A stretch of 64,000 bases of DNA from Pseudomonas gingeri (GCF_013385425.1 NZ_JACAQA010000043.1:1-64000), one strand, 5' to 3'. Shown: positions 49,437 through 59,308, numbered from the stretch's first letter. Notes: generated from the letters alone by a model not told the origin. Numbers and translations are program-made.

Positions 49437-52079
49437 TCAACCCACCGACTCCTTGCCCAGCAGATGACTGATGGCAGTCTTGAGCTTCATCGGCCGCACC
49501 GGTTTGTGCATCAAGGTGTGGCCCAGCTCACGCATTTGCAGCTTCAGTTCATTGCTGTAGTTGGCCGTGATCATCAGCGCCGGCAAGGGCAAGCCACGTC
49601 GGGCGTTGATCGTGGCCACGACATCGACACCGTTCTGCTCATGGTCCAGGTGATAATCGGCAATCAACAGGTCGGCGTCGCCATGATAGTTGTCCACCTG
49701 CCGCGCCAGGTCCTGTTCGCACAGCGCGGTGACCACCTCGCAGCCCCAGCTTTCCAGGAGCGTGCGCATCCCCGCGCAAATCGTCGCATCATTGTCCAGC
49801 ACCCAGATCCGTGCCCCGCGCAACCTTTCGAGCATGAGCCCCGTCATGGGTAACTGGATCTGTGGCTTGGGCGCGCAGAGGGTCAGCGGCACTTCGACAG
49901 CGAACATCGAGCCTTTGCCGGGGGTCGAGCGGACGCTGATCTTGTGCCCGAGGATCCCGGCGATTTTTTCGACAATGGCCAACCCGAGACCCAACCCGCG
50001 ATCCTGATGGGGTCGTTGCGCGTCGCCGCGTTTGAACTCCTGGAAAATCTCCTCCAGTTTGTTCTCGGCAATCCCGATACCGGTATCCCAGACTTCGATG
50101 GACAGACAATGGCGATGCCGACGACAACCCAATACCACGCGGCCAGTGGTGGTGTAGCGGATGGCGTTGCTCAGCAGGTTGCGCAGAATCCGCGCGAGCA
50201 ACTGGATATCGCTGCGCACCAGCGCCGAACACGGCACGAACGCCAGGCGCAAGCCCTCGCTGGCAGCCGCTTGCGCGAACTCGACCGCCAGGTTTTCCAG
50301 CAGTTCGCTCAGGGCAAACGGCGCGATATCGGCCTTGATCACCCCGGCATCCAGCTTGGAGATATCGACCAGCGTGCCGAGCAGATTCTCCACGTCTTCC
50401 AGCGAATTGCTGACATTACGCACCAGGGTTGCGTTGGCCTCCGGTTCGCGGCGCTCCAACAAGGCACTGGTAAACAGGCGTGCGGCGTTGAGCGGCTGAA
50501 GCAGATCATGGCTGACGGCGGCCAGAAACTTGGTTTTCGACAGGTTGGCCTGCTCGGCTTCGAGCTTGGCTTCACGCAGGCGCGACTCGACCCGACTGCG
50601 CTCGTCGATCTCACGCAGCAACTGGCTGTTCAGGGTGGTCAACTCGGTGGTGCGCTCGCGGACTCGCTGCTCGAGGTTCTGATAAGCCTGGTGCAGCGCT
50701 TCGGCGGTACGGCGGCGTTCGGTGATATCGCGGATCAGCACAAAGATGCCGATCACTTCACCATTGGCCAAGCGATTGGGCACATAGGAGCGCAGCATGT
50801 AGCGCTCCTGATTGTTGATGTTGATCTCAGGGCATTCGAAGGTCACGCTTTCCCCCGCAAGGGCGCGTTCGACATAGGTTTCCAGGCGCTGGTAATGCTC
50901 TTCGCTGTGGACCTCGCGCAGGCTCTGTCCGAGCATCACGCCACGCGGCCAGCAGTACCACTGTTCATAGACCTTGTTGGTGAACTCATAGACCAGGTCG
51001 GCGTTCAGGTAGGCAATGAGCGCCGGCACATGGTCGGTGATCAGGCGGATCCAGCGCTCGCTCTCGCTGAGGGCTTCAGCATGCTGGTAGCGTTCGGTGA
51101 TGTCCGTGAAGGTGTTGACGAAACCGCCGGTGGGTAAGGGATGCGTGCGAATTTCCAGCACCCGGCCATCGTCCAGCCGCTGCTCCCGTTCATGGATCAC
51201 CCGGCCGTTGGCGTCGCGGCTGTCCGGCGTCAACAGCTCCAGTTCGCTGTCGGCGATGACCTCGGAAAACAGCCTGTGCGCGGCAACCGGCGCCAGCCCG
51301 CTCAGCTCCAGGAAACGCCGATTCCACAGTTCCAGGATGCCCTCGGCGTTGACCATCGCGACACCCTGGGACAGGTTGTCGACGGCCCGTTGCAGCAGGT
51401 GCGACTTCTGCGCGACGGCTTGCTCGCGGCGCATGGTTTCGCTGAGTTTGACGTCCGTGATGTCGGTAAACAGGATCACCCGGCCACCCTCGCGGGTCGG
51501 CCGCTCGCTGACCTGCAGCCAGCGACCATCATTCAGACGGTACAGCAGGTGTGCGCCGGCGCTGTGCCGTGGCTCTTCACTGAACAGCCCGGTACTGGCC
51601 AGCAGCCGCTTGACCTCGGTCAAGCGCATGCCCGCGATGATCCGTACCCGGCTGTTGGCCCAGAACGCCTTGAAGCGACTGTTGAACAGCACGATGCGCT
51701 GGTCTTCATCGAACAGCACGAACGCATCGGAAATACTTTCAATGGCATCGACCAGATGTTGATGGGCCGTTTCCGCCCGCAGGCGTGCGTCACTGAGCAG
51801 ATGATTGCTGGCCTTGAGCTCGGCCATGGCCTGGTTCAACGCATCGGTACGCTCCCTGACCTGTTCGGCCAGGACCACCGAGTGCTGAAAGGCCGCATAG
51901 GAATCATTGCCACGGGCGGTCCCGGACTCGACCCGCTCGATCAGCGCCGTATTGATCCGCCGCAGCTTGTGATTGTCCCGCCGCAGTTGTTCGATCTGCT
52001 CAAGCAGCTCAGCGGGAGATGACTGCACGGTTGCGTCCAATGGCGACACCGGTAAAGGTCTGGTTGATATGCATGCCAT
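49437..52079 (-). CDS. Cytoplasmic hybrid sensor histidine kinase with three PAS domains (ErcS'/NahK-like)
   Basis: The protein has 880 residues with no membrane segment. An N-terminal coiled coil (about 22-105) is followed by PAS domains at about 110-210, 230-330 and 340-455, then a dimerisation helix with the phospho-acceptor His524 (AVSHDLLQPLNAARL). Next are an HATPase region (LLSNAIRYTTTGRV) and a C-terminal receiver (IWVLDNDATICAGM, LLIADYHLD). The ATG at 52079 overlaps the FIST gene by 71 bp; a GTG at 52028 is another possible start. FIST-kinase pairs of this kind sense small molecules in the alcohol-response circuit. Confidence 0.88.
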   Translation of the reverse strand: MACISTRPLPVSPLDATVQSSPAELLEQIEQLRRDNHKLRRINTALIERVESGTARGNDSYAAFQHSVVLAEQVRERTDALNQAMAELKASNHLLSDARLRAETAHQHLVDAIESISDAFVLFDEDQRIVLFNSRFKAFWANSRVRIIAGMRLTEVKRLLASTGLFSEEPRHSAGAHLLYRLNDGRWLQVSERPTREGGRVILFTDITDVKLSETMRREQAVAQKSHLLQRAVDNLSQGVAMVNAEGILELWNRRFLELSGLAPVAAHRLFSEVIADSELELLTPDSRDANGRVIHEREQRLDDGRVLEIRTHPLPTGGFVNTFTDITERYQHAEALSESERWIRLITDHVPALIAYLNADLVYEFTNKVYEQWYCWPRGVMLGQSLREVHSEEHYQRLETYVERALAGESVTFECPEININNQERYMLRSYVPNRLANGEVIGIFVLIRDITERRRTAEALHQAYQNLEQRVRERTTELTTLNSQLLREIDERSRVESRLREAKLEAEQANLSKTKFLAAVSHDLLQPLNAARLFTSALLERREPEANATLVRNVSNSLEDVENLLGTLVDISKLDAGVIKADIAPFALSELLENLAVEFAQAAASEGLRLAFVPCSALVRSDIQLLARILRNLLSNAIRYTTTGRVVLGCRRHRHCLSIEVWDTGIGIAENKLEEIFQEFKRGDAQRPHQDRGLGLGLAIVEKIAGILGHKISVRSTPGKGSMFAVEVPLTLCAPKPQIQLPMTGLMLERLRGARIWVLDNDATICAGMRTLLESWGCEVVTALCEQDLARQVDNYHGDADLLIADYHLDHEQNGVDVVATINARRGLPLPALMITANYSNELKLQMRELGHTLMHKPVRPMKLKTAISHLLGKESVG

Positions 52080-53172
52080 TGAACTGCTCTCCGTAGGTAT
52101 TGAAACCTATCACCCGCTGCTCGCGCAGAAAGGCGCCGATCTGCTGGACGCTGCCATCGTCTTCCAGCTCCAGGCGCCGCAGGAAACAGTCGCAGCCGAT
52201 GGTCAGCAACAACGGCCCCAGGCGCTCCCGCAAGCCGTCGAACAGCGTCTGCAGGTTCGGCAGCAAGGGGCCGGGCGTCATCGCCGTGAGCACGATGCCG
52301 TTCTCCACCGCACAGTAAAAGCTCAGGCTCAGGTCAGGATTGACCTGTTGAATGGCCCTGACGTAGTACTGATCGTTGATACGAACCGCCAGCGGGTGAG
52401 CGGCAAAAACCTGGTGATTGAGTTGTGCCACGGGCACCCCGATGATCTGCGCGTATTCCTCGGCCGCAGGCTCGGCATTGAGTTCGTAGACCCGGCGCAT
52501 GCCGCTATCGGCGCGGGTGACCACCAGCTTTTCCGCACGCGGCAGAATGTGGTGCGTGGTGAACACTTCGAAGTCCAACCAGGTATTGACCAACAGCACC
52601 ACGGCCGCGCCGCTGTGGAATTCGCCGCCGAAGTACACATGGGTATGGGTCAGGTAGTTATCGTCTCCGGCAGAGCCGCCAAAGTGCGGGATATCGCCCA
52701 AGGCGGCGCTCAGCGCGGCAAGGACCGTTTCCTCGCGGCTGGACAGGCCGTCGAGCAGTGTCAGGGCAAAACTGTTGCCCTTGATCGGCGCCAGGCTGTT
52801 GCTGCGACAGCCGCCGACCAGTCGCTCGACCATTTGCTGGGCGTCGATCAGGCTGAAACGTTCCAATTCGTCGATCAGCTCGGCAGCAATGGAGAAATGC
52901 CGATGATCAAAACCCACCGCGGTCACACAGCCTCGGCCATAGCCCTGCGGGGTAATTTCCCCGGCGCTGGTACAGCCCACCACGCGAATGCCGCCAAAGC
53001 TCTGCTGCAATGCGCTGCCCAGGGCGCGCAAATCGTATTCGACCGAACAAAAGAACAGCACAAACCCCAAGTACGGGTGCAATAGCTGCCGCGCCAGCTC
53101 CTGGGCCACCTCTTGCGCCTCGGTTGCCATCGACATCGCGCTGATTATGCCGTCTGTTTGGGTCTGTCCCAT
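52009..53172 (-). CDS. FIST-domain sensory protein
   Basis: The start is ATG 53172; the in-frame TTG at 53187 is improbable. The product has 387 residues. FIST N and C domains are seen: VVGCTSAGEITPQGYGRGCVTAVGF near the N-terminus and FGGSAGDDNY in the middle, with LLTIGCDCFLRRLEL near the end. FIST domains bind small ligands and signal to neighbouring kinases. Its 3' end overlaps the kinase start, implying coupled expression. Confidence 0.9.
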   Translation of the reverse strand: MGQTQTDGIISAMSMATEAQEVAQELARQLLHPYLGFVLFFCSVEYDLRALGSALQQSFGGIRVVGCTSAGEITPQGYGRGCVTAVGFDHRHFSIAAELIDELERFSLIDAQQMVERLVGGCRSNSLAPIKGNSFALTLLDGLSSREETVLAALSAALGDIPHFGGSAGDDNYLTHTHVYFGGEFHSGAAVVLLVNTWLDFEVFTTHHILPRAEKLVVTRADSGMRRVYELNAEPAAEEYAQIIGVPVAQLNHQVFAAHPLAVRINDQYYVRAIQQVNPDLSLSFYCAVENGIVLTAMTPGPLLPNLQTLFDGLRERLGPLLLTIGCDCFLRRLELEDDGSVQQIGAFLREQRVIGFNTYGEQFNGMHINQTFTGVAIGRNRAVISR

Positions 53173-53239
53173 GGTCGCCGTCCGCAAAGTGCGCTGTCTG
53201 ATCCTTCAGTCTACGAAGACTGGACCCGGGTCCGTATCC

Positions 53240-53253
53240 TACTTCGGTAGGGG
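53240..53253. promoter_or_regulatory. Candidate ErdR/AgmR-type binding site, copy 2
   Basis: TACTTCGGTAGGGG in the divergent FIST/ercA promoter region matches 48576-48589 at 12 of 14 positions. A perfect 12-bp palindrome, GGACCCGGGTCC, lies just to its left at 53222-53233. Confidence 0.5.
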
Positions 53254-53419
53254 GTCCCCCCTGCGATGGGAGGAAGCCGCGTGCCATTACGACCAAAGAC
53301 CCCCCTTGCGAGGACTAAAGGACCATTTAACCGTTATGCCATCGTTCCTAGGATGAGTGCGTCTTGATGAATGCACCACCGGCCGTTCAGGCCAATAATC
53401 ACAATAACGAGGGCTAGTC

Positions 53420-54568
53420 ATGAGCAGCACGTTCTTCATTCCGTCCGTAAACATGATGGGCATCGGCAGTCTCGATGAAGCCATGGTCGCCATTCGCAAA
53501 TATGGTTTGCGTCACGCCCTGATCGTCACCGACGCCGGCCTGGCAAAAGCTGGGGTCGCGGACAAGGTCGCCAAATTGCTGGCGGCGCAGGACATCCAGG
53601 CGACCCTATTCGATGGGGCCAAGCCGAACCCGACCGTCAGTAACGTCGAAAACGGTCTGGAGCGACTCAAGCTCAGCGGCGCCGACTTCATCATCTCCCT
53701 CGGCGGTGGCTCGCCCCATGACTGCGCCAAGGGCATCGCCTTGTGTGCGACCAATGGCGGGCATATCAGTGACTACGAAGGCGTCGATCAGTCTGCCAAA
53801 CCACAAATGCCACTGGTTGCCATCAATACCACGGCGGGCACCGCCAGCGAGATGACCCGCTTTTGCATCATCACCGACGAAACCCGCCACGTGAAAATGG
53901 CCATCGTCGACCGTAACGTGACGCCACTGCTGTCGGTCAACGATCCCTCATTGATGGCCGCCATGCCCAAAGGCCTGACCGCCGCCACCGGCATGGACGC
54001 GTTGACCCACGCCATCGAAGCCTATGTTTCCACCGCGGCCACGCCCATCACCGATGCCTGCGCGCTCAAGGCCGTGGAGCTGATCTCCGCCAACCTGCGC
54101 AATGCGGTCGCCAACGGCGGCGACATGCAGGCGCGGGAGAATATGGCCTACGCGCAGTTCCTGGCCGGGATGGCGTTCAACAACGCCTCCCTGGGCTACG
54201 TGCACGCCATGGCCCACCAACTGGGTGGCTTCTATGACCTGCCCCACGGTGTTTGCAACGCGATATTGCTGCCCCACGTCGAGAGCTTCAACGCCAGCGT
54301 TTCCCAGGCTCGCCTGACGGACGTCGCCAGGGCGATGGGGATCGATACCCAGCATCTTGACCACGAGCAAGGCGCGGTCGCGGCCATTGCCGGCATCCGT
54401 AAATTGTCTTTGGACGTTGGCATTCCAGGCGGCCTGACTGAATTGGGGGTCAAGGTGGAGGACATTCCAACATTGGCGGCCAATGCCATGAAAGACGCCT
54501 GCGGCTTCACCAACCCGCGGACGGCAGAACAGGCGCAAATCGAAGAGATTTTCCACGCCGCGATGTGA
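53420..54568 (+). CDS. ercA: Iron-containing alcohol dehydrogenase, ErcA/YiaY-like
   Basis: The protein has 382 residues. The NAD-binding GGGSPHDCAKGIAL (about 97-110) and the metal site AMAHQLGGFYDLPHGVCNA, with its two histidines, mark the Fe-ADH family. EMTRFCIITDE is the conserved middle segment. In pseudomonads such a gene, named ercA, is part of the regulatory cascade for ethanol oxidation. Here it is divergent from the FIST-kinase pair. The symbol is by similarity and context; a simple fermentative ADH is the alternative. Confidence 0.87.
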   Translation: MSSTFFIPSVNMMGIGSLDEAMVAIRKYGLRHALIVTDAGLAKAGVADKVAKLLAAQDIQATLFDGAKPNPTVSNVENGLERLKLSGADFIISLGGGSPHDCAKGIALCATNGGHISDYEGVDQSAKPQMPLVAINTTAGTASEMTRFCIITDETRHVKMAIVDRNVTPLLSVNDPSLMAAMPKGLTAATGMDALTHAIEAYVSTAATPITDACALKAVELISANLRNAVANGGDMQARENMAYAQFLAGMAFNNASLGYVHAMAHQLGGFYDLPHGVCNAILLPHVESFNASVSQARLTDVARAMGIDTQHLDHEQGAVAAIAGIRKLSLDVGIPGGLTELGVKVEDIPTLAANAMKDACGFTNPRTAEQAQIEEIFHAAM

Positions 54569-54629
54569 TTGCAACACGATGAGCGCCAGGAACCTGACCG
54601 GGCTCCTGGCGCCCACGTTCGATCAGGGC

Positions 54630-55817
54630 TCAGCGCCCCGCCCCTGCCCGGCCAGCGCGATAAACCGAGAGGCCGTAGAACGCCAGCGCCAGGCCTGCTA
54701 ACACGCCCCCCACCACGCCGACATAGGCAAACCCGAGTTGCCGCCCCACCCAACTGCCCACCAGTGCCCCGCCACCGATCCCGATGTTGTAGATCCCCGA
54801 GAACAGAGCCATCGCCACATCGGTTGCGTCCGGCGCCAGCACCAGCACCTTCGATTGCAGCGACAGCCCGAAGCACATGATCGCCATGCCCCAGAACACG
54901 CTGAGTATCCCCAGCGTCGAAACCCCGCCACTCAACGGCAACAGCAATGCCAGGCACAGCACCAGCAACGCCGTGGCCGCCAGCAGAAAGCGCTGTGGGT
55001 GCTGCCGATTGAATCGACTGAACAGCAGCGAGCCGAAAATCCCCGCGCCACCGAACAGCAGCAGGATCAGGGTCACCACCTCGCCACTCATGCCGGCCAC
55101 GGTTTTGATGAACGGTTCGATATAGCTATAGGCCGTGAACTGAGCCGTGATCACCGTCGCCGTCAGGCCGTAGACCGCCACCAGTGCGGGGCGTTTGAAC
55201 AGTATGGGCAGGCTTCTCAGGGAGCCCGAGTTCTGGCTCGGCAGCAACGGCAGGCTTCTGCCCAGCCAGAGCACCAGGGCGCCGGCCATCAACGCAATCA
55301 CCAGAAAGGTGGTGCGCCAGCCCATGGCTTCGCCGAGCAGACGGCCCAGCGGAATCCCCAGCACCAAGGCCATGGATGTCCCGGTCGCCAGCAGGCCCAG
55401 CGCCTGCACCTGCTTGCCCTTCGGCGCCACCCGCACCGCGAGGGACGCGGTGATGGACCAGAACAGCGCATGGGACAAGGCGATGCCGATCCGGCTCACC
55501 AGCAGGACACCAAAGCTTGCGGCCAAGCTGGACAGCACATGGCTGACAATGAACAGGCCGAACAGCACCATCAGCAGTTTGCGTCGTTCGACGTTGCGGG
55601 TGAGCAGCATCACCGGCAGCGAGGTCAGGGACACCACCCAGGCATAGATCGTCAGCATCAGCCCGACCTGCGCGCTCGACAGGTCGAAGCTGTCGCCGAT
55701 GGCACTCAACAGGCCGACCGGCACGAATTCGGTGGTGTTGAAGACAAAGGCCGCCAACGCCAGCGCAATGACCGGTTGCCAGTTGTCGGGGGTTTCTGTG
55801 GTGGGGCTGCTACTCAT
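54630..55817 (-). CDS. sotB: Sugar efflux MFS transporter, SotB-like
   Basis: The protein has 395 residues with about 12 membrane segments. The N-terminus FVFNTTEFVPVGLLSAIGDSF and RNVERRKLLMVLFGLF match the SotB/AraJ sugar efflux group, and GIPLGRLLGEAMGWRTTF the fifth-helix motif of drug:H+ antiporters. It probably exports sugars or sugar-like compounds. It is alone on its strand and converges with ercA. Confidence 0.88.
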   Translation of the reverse strand: MSSSPTTETPDNWQPVIALALAAFVFNTTEFVPVGLLSAIGDSFDLSSAQVGLMLTIYAWVVSLTSLPVMLLTRNVERRKLLMVLFGLFIVSHVLSSLAASFGVLLVSRIGIALSHALFWSITASLAVRVAPKGKQVQALGLLATGTSMALVLGIPLGRLLGEAMGWRTTFLVIALMAGALVLWLGRSLPLLPSQNSGSLRSLPILFKRPALVAVYGLTATVITAQFTAYSYIEPFIKTVAGMSGEVVTLILLLFGGAGIFGSLLFSRFNRQHPQRFLLAATALLVLCLALLLPLSGGVSTLGILSVFWGMAIMCFGLSLQSKVLVLAPDATDVAMALFSGIYNIGIGGGALVGSWVGRQLGFAYVGVVGGVLAGLALAFYGLSVYRAGRAGAGR

Positions 55818-55995
55818 TTAAAAATCCGTCATACGCTATCGAAGAGCCACTGGTTGGTGGTTCAGGGGCCGGGCAGCCAAAAGAAAAGCCGGTCGAGGTG
55901 AAATGGGTGGCTGACACGATGCAAGTATCGCTCCTTGGAGGGGATTCATCGCTGAAAGTTGCTGGCCTTGTCGAGCGCTATTACCCACAAATAAA

Positions 55996-56018
55996 AACGC
56001 CGCTCAAAGAGCGGCGTT
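55996..56018 (-). terminator. Intrinsic terminator of the carboxynorspermidine operon
   Basis: AACGCCGCT (55996-56004) pairs perfectly with AGCGGCGTT (56010-56018), loop CAAAG. On the minus strand the stem runs into TTTTTAT. It lies 45 bp after the dehydrogenase stop. Confidence 0.85.
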
Positions 56019-56063
56019 CTTGCGCATGGAACAGGGAACGAGACTCACACTAGCGTGGAGGTC

Positions 56064-57308
56064 TCAGGCCTTGCCGTTCCAGGGGCGGTCTCCGTGTTCG
56101 TCCTTGATACGGGTCGGCAGGCCCATCACGTCCAGTGCCTTGAGGAACGGCTCAGCCGGCAGCTCCTCGACGTTGGCCATGCGTTGCACGTCCCACTCGC
56201 CGCGAGCGACCAGCAAGGCCGCCGCCACAGGTGGCACGCCCGCGGTATAGGAAATGCCCTGGCTGTCGGTTTCGGCGTAGGCTTCCTCGTGGTCCGCCAC
56301 GTTGTAGATAAACACCTCACGCGGCTGGCCGTCCTTGGTGCCCTTGACCAGGTCGCCAATGCAGGTCTTGCCGGTATAGCCGGGTGCCAGCGAGCTTGGG
56401 TCAGGGAGCACGGCCTTGACCACTTTCAGCGGCACCACTTCCAGGCCTTCGGCGGTCTTGACCGGTTGCTCGGAGAGCAGGCCAAGGTTCCTGAGCACCG
56501 TGAACACATTGATGTAGTGCTCGCCAAAGCTCATCCAGAAACGCACATTGGGCACGCCGAGATTCTTCGACAGCGAGTGCACTTCATCGTGGCCGGTCAG
56601 GTACAGGTTCTGCGCCCCGACCACTGGCAGATCGTCAGTGCGCTTGACTTCGAACATGGTGTTGCTGGTCCACTGGCTGTTCTGCCAGCTCCACACCTGC
56701 CCGGTGAATTCGCGGAAATTGATTTCCGGATCGAAATTGGTGGCGAAATACTTGCCATGGGAACCGGCATTGACATCAAGGATGTCGATCGAGTCAATGC
56801 TGTCAAAATACTGTTGCTGCGCCAATGCGGCATAGGCATTGACCACACCCGGATCGAAGCCCACACCGAGAATGGCAGTGATGTTCTTCTGCTTGCATTC
56901 CTCGAGGTGCTTCCACTCGTAGTTGCCATACCAGGGCGGCGTCTCGCAGACTTTGCCCGGCTCTTCATGAATGGCGGTGTCCAGATAGGCCACGCCGGTA
57001 TCGATGCAGGCACGCAGCACCGACATGTTCAGGAAGGACGAACCGACGTTGATGACGATCTGCGATTCGGTTTCGCGGATCAGTGCCTTCGTCGCTTCGA
57101 CATCCAGGGCGTTCAACGAGAAGGCCTGGATATCGGCGGGCACCTTGAGGCTGCCCTTGGCTTTGACGCTGTCGATGATGGCCTGGCATTTGGAGATGTT
57201 GCGCGACGCGATAGCAATACGACCGAGTTCGTCGTTGTGCTGCGCGCACTTGTGGGCCACCACCTTGGCGACACCTCCTGCACCAATGATAAGTACGTTC
57301 TTCTTCAA
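56064..57308 (-). CDS. Carboxynorspermidine dehydrogenase (saccharopine dehydrogenase family)
   Basis: The protein has 414 residues. The N-terminal NVLIIGAGGVAKVVAHKCAQH (4-24) binds NADPH, IASRNISKC follows, and SQIVINVGSSFLNMSVLRACID is the usual family segment. YLDTAIHEEPGKVCETPPW and GVGFDPGVVNAYAA match carboxynorspermidine synthases, which join aspartate semialdehyde to a diamine. The decarboxylase gene lies 26 bp upstream on the same strand, so the two steps are encoded together as a spermidine-making bypass. Saccharopine reductase is the less likely alternative. Confidence 0.9.
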   Translation of the reverse strand: MKKNVLIIGAGGVAKVVAHKCAQHNDELGRIAIASRNISKCQAIIDSVKAKGSLKVPADIQAFSLNALDVEATKALIRETESQIVINVGSSFLNMSVLRACIDTGVAYLDTAIHEEPGKVCETPPWYGNYEWKHLEECKQKNITAILGVGFDPGVVNAYAALAQQQYFDSIDSIDILDVNAGSHGKYFATNFDPEINFREFTGQVWSWQNSQWTSNTMFEVKRTDDLPVVGAQNLYLTGHDEVHSLSKNLGVPNVRFWMSFGEHYINVFTVLRNLGLLSEQPVKTAEGLEVVPLKVVKAVLPDPSSLAPGYTGKTCIGDLVKGTKDGQPREVFIYNVADHEEAYAETDSQGISYTAGVPPVAAALLVARGEWDVQRMANVEELPAEPFLKALDVMGLPTRIKDEHGDRPWNGKA

Positions 57309-57334
57309 TTATCTATTTCTCTTTATCTGCCAGC

Positions 57335-58432
57335 TTAGGAAAGGCTGGACATGTAGTCGTTGTAACCAAACTCACGAACCACCTCGACACTTCCGTCGAG
57401 TTGCTTCACCACGATGGACGGCATTTTCAGACCGTTGAACCAATTTTTCTTGACCATTGTGTAACCTGCTGCGTCAACAAACGACAGCCGATCGCCGATG
57501 GTCAGTGGGCGATCAAATTGATACTCGCCGAAAATGTCTCCGGCCAGGCAGGATTTGCCGCACACCATGAACGTGTGTTCGCCCGCGCTGGGGGCCAGCT
57601 TGGCATTCAGGCGATAGATCAACAGATCGAGCATGTGCGCTTCGATGGAGCTGTCCACGACCGCCAGGTGCTTGCCGTTGTAGAGGGTGTCGAGCACGGT
57701 GACTTCCAGCGAGGCGCTCTGGGTGATGGCCGCTTCGCCCGGCTCCAGGTAAACCTGCACGGCGTATTTTTCCGAGAAGGCCTTGAGGCGCGCGCAAAAG
57801 GCGTCCAGCGCGTAGCCTTCACCGGTGAAATGGATACCGCCGCCGAGGCTGACCCACTCGACCTTGTGCAACAGATGGCCAAAGCGCTCTTCGATGGTGC
57901 ACAGCATCTGGTCGAACAGGTTGAAGTCGCCGTTCTCGCAGTTGTTGTGGAACATGAAGCCGGAGATCTGCTCGATGACCTGCTCGATCTTGGCCGGGTC
58001 CCACTCGCCCAGGCGGCTGAATGGCCGCGCCGGGTCGGCCAGCAGGTAATCCGAGCTGCTCACCTGCGGGTTGACCCGCAGACCGCGGACCTTGCCGGCG
58101 CTGGCTTCGGTGTAGCGCTGCAACTGGCTGATGGAGTTGAAGATGATCTTGTCGCAGTTTTCGAGCATCTCCTCGATTTCGTCATCGGCCCAGGCCACGC
58201 TGTAGGCGTGGGTCTCGCCGGCGAACTTCTGCCGACCGAGCTTGAGCTCGTAGAGCGAGGACGAGGTGGTGCCGTCCATATATTGCTGCATCAGGTCAAA
58301 CACCGACCAGGTGGCAAAGCACTTGAGTGCCAGCAGGGCCTTGGCCCCGGACTGCTCGCGCACGTAAGCGATCTTCTGCAGGTTCACCAGCAGCTTTTGT
58401 TTGTCGATGAGGTAGTACGGCGTCTTGATCAT
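57335..58432 (-). CDS. nspC: Carboxynorspermidine decarboxylase NspC
   Basis: The start at ATG 58432 follows GGAGG by seven bases; the product has 365 residues. PYYLIDKQKLLVNLQKI begins a fold III PLP decarboxylase; the PLP lysine lies in AKALLALKCFAT (about 30-41) and the phosphate-binding glycines in VSLGGGIHFTGEGY. It decarboxylates carboxynorspermidine or carboxyspermidine to the polyamine, partnering the dehydrogenase downstream. Confidence 0.92.
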   Translation of the reverse strand: MIKTPYYLIDKQKLLVNLQKIAYVREQSGAKALLALKCFATWSVFDLMQQYMDGTTSSSLYELKLGRQKFAGETHAYSVAWADDEIEEMLENCDKIIFNSISQLQRYTEASAGKVRGLRVNPQVSSSDYLLADPARPFSRLGEWDPAKIEQVIEQISGFMFHNNCENGDFNLFDQMLCTIEERFGHLLHKVEWVSLGGGIHFTGEGYALDAFCARLKAFSEKYAVQVYLEPGEAAITQSASLEVTVLDTLYNGKHLAVVDSSIEAHMLDLLIYRLNAKLAPSAGEHTFMVCGKSCLAGDIFGEYQFDRPLTIGDRLSFVDAAGYTMVKKNWFNGLKMPSIVVKQLDGSVEVVREFGYNDYMSSLS

Positions 58433-58659
58433 TTCAAGGCCTCCGACATGGCCAGTCAAAAAAGGATGCGCATTGTGCCTTCACTGACTACAGATCGAAA
58501 GAGCAGAAAGCTCAAGTTGCTGAGTTGGGCTGAACTGGACCTGGGGGCTGCCTGAAAATTCCTACACTGACAGTGGGGCTGGATTTGTAGTCCCTTTCCC
58601 CGCTCCGCACCTCTGCCATGGGCGCTCCGGTCGCCAACCGTCCTGACGCGCCAAGCCTG

Positions 58660-59223
58660 TTATGTCGGAATGAGCCCCGCCTCCCGGTAGCTCTGAACCA
58701 GTTCGTCGAATAAACCGATATCCACGCGCGTTCGGGCAATCAATTGAGCGCCAGCAACCGCGGTGTAAATGGCCCGGGCACGCCGCTCGCACACTTCAAC
58801 GCCTGCGAGGCCGGTATCAGAGAGTACTTTCGCCAGCCACGCCACATTGATGTCGGCAAACGCCAGCACTTCACGCTTCACTTCCTCGGGCAGGTCCTGG
58901 TATTCCGCGGCCATGAAGCTGGACAGACACAGCCTGTTTCCGCCCTCGAGTGAGCTTCGGAAGATCGTCGGGTACACCTGCAGGCAGCTGATCGGCTCAG
59001 GGTTTGCCCCGCGTATGGCCTCCAGAACACTGGCGGTGTCTTCCCAGTAGCGTCTGGCGACGGCAGCGCCGAGGTCGGCCTTGCTCGAGAAATGGTAATA
59101 GATGCTCGCATTCTTGATCCCCACTGCATCAGCGATGGTTCGGAAATTGATCCCACTGTAGCCGTGGATCTGAGCCGCTCCCTTGGCCGCTTCCAATATG
59201 GCTTCCCGGGCGTTTTCGCTCAC
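58660..59223 (-). CDS. TetR-family regulator of the GST gene
   Basis: The protein has 187 residues. The helix-turn-helix lies at about 25-50 (INFRTIADAVGIKNASIYYHF). It is divergent from the glutathione S-transferase gene, and two near-identical operators lie in the 150-bp gap, arguing for control of both genes. The ligand is probably an electrophile conjugated by the GST; that is inference. Confidence 0.92.
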   Translation of the reverse strand: MSENAREAILEAAKGAAQIHGYSGINFRTIADAVGIKNASIYYHFSSKADLGAAVARRYWEDTASVLEAIRGANPEPISCLQVYPTIFRSSLEGGNRLCLSSFMAAEYQDLPEEVKREVLAFADINVAWLAKVLSDTGLAGVEVCERRARAIYTAVAGAQLIARTRVDIGLFDELVQSYREAGLIPT

Positions 59224-59286
59224 GTTTTCATTCCTCGATGCTTTGATTCATGGGGTCATTGAGCCCGATGTTACTCGCACACATCG

Positions 59287-59308
59287 CTACCTGCCAACTG
59301 ACAGGTAG
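59287..59308. promoter_or_regulatory. TetR operator, copy 1
   Basis: CTACCTG (59287-59293) and CAGGTAG (59302-59308) form a perfect 7-bp dyad over 22 bp. The second copy at 59341 matches 18 of 22 bases. Confidence 0.72.
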
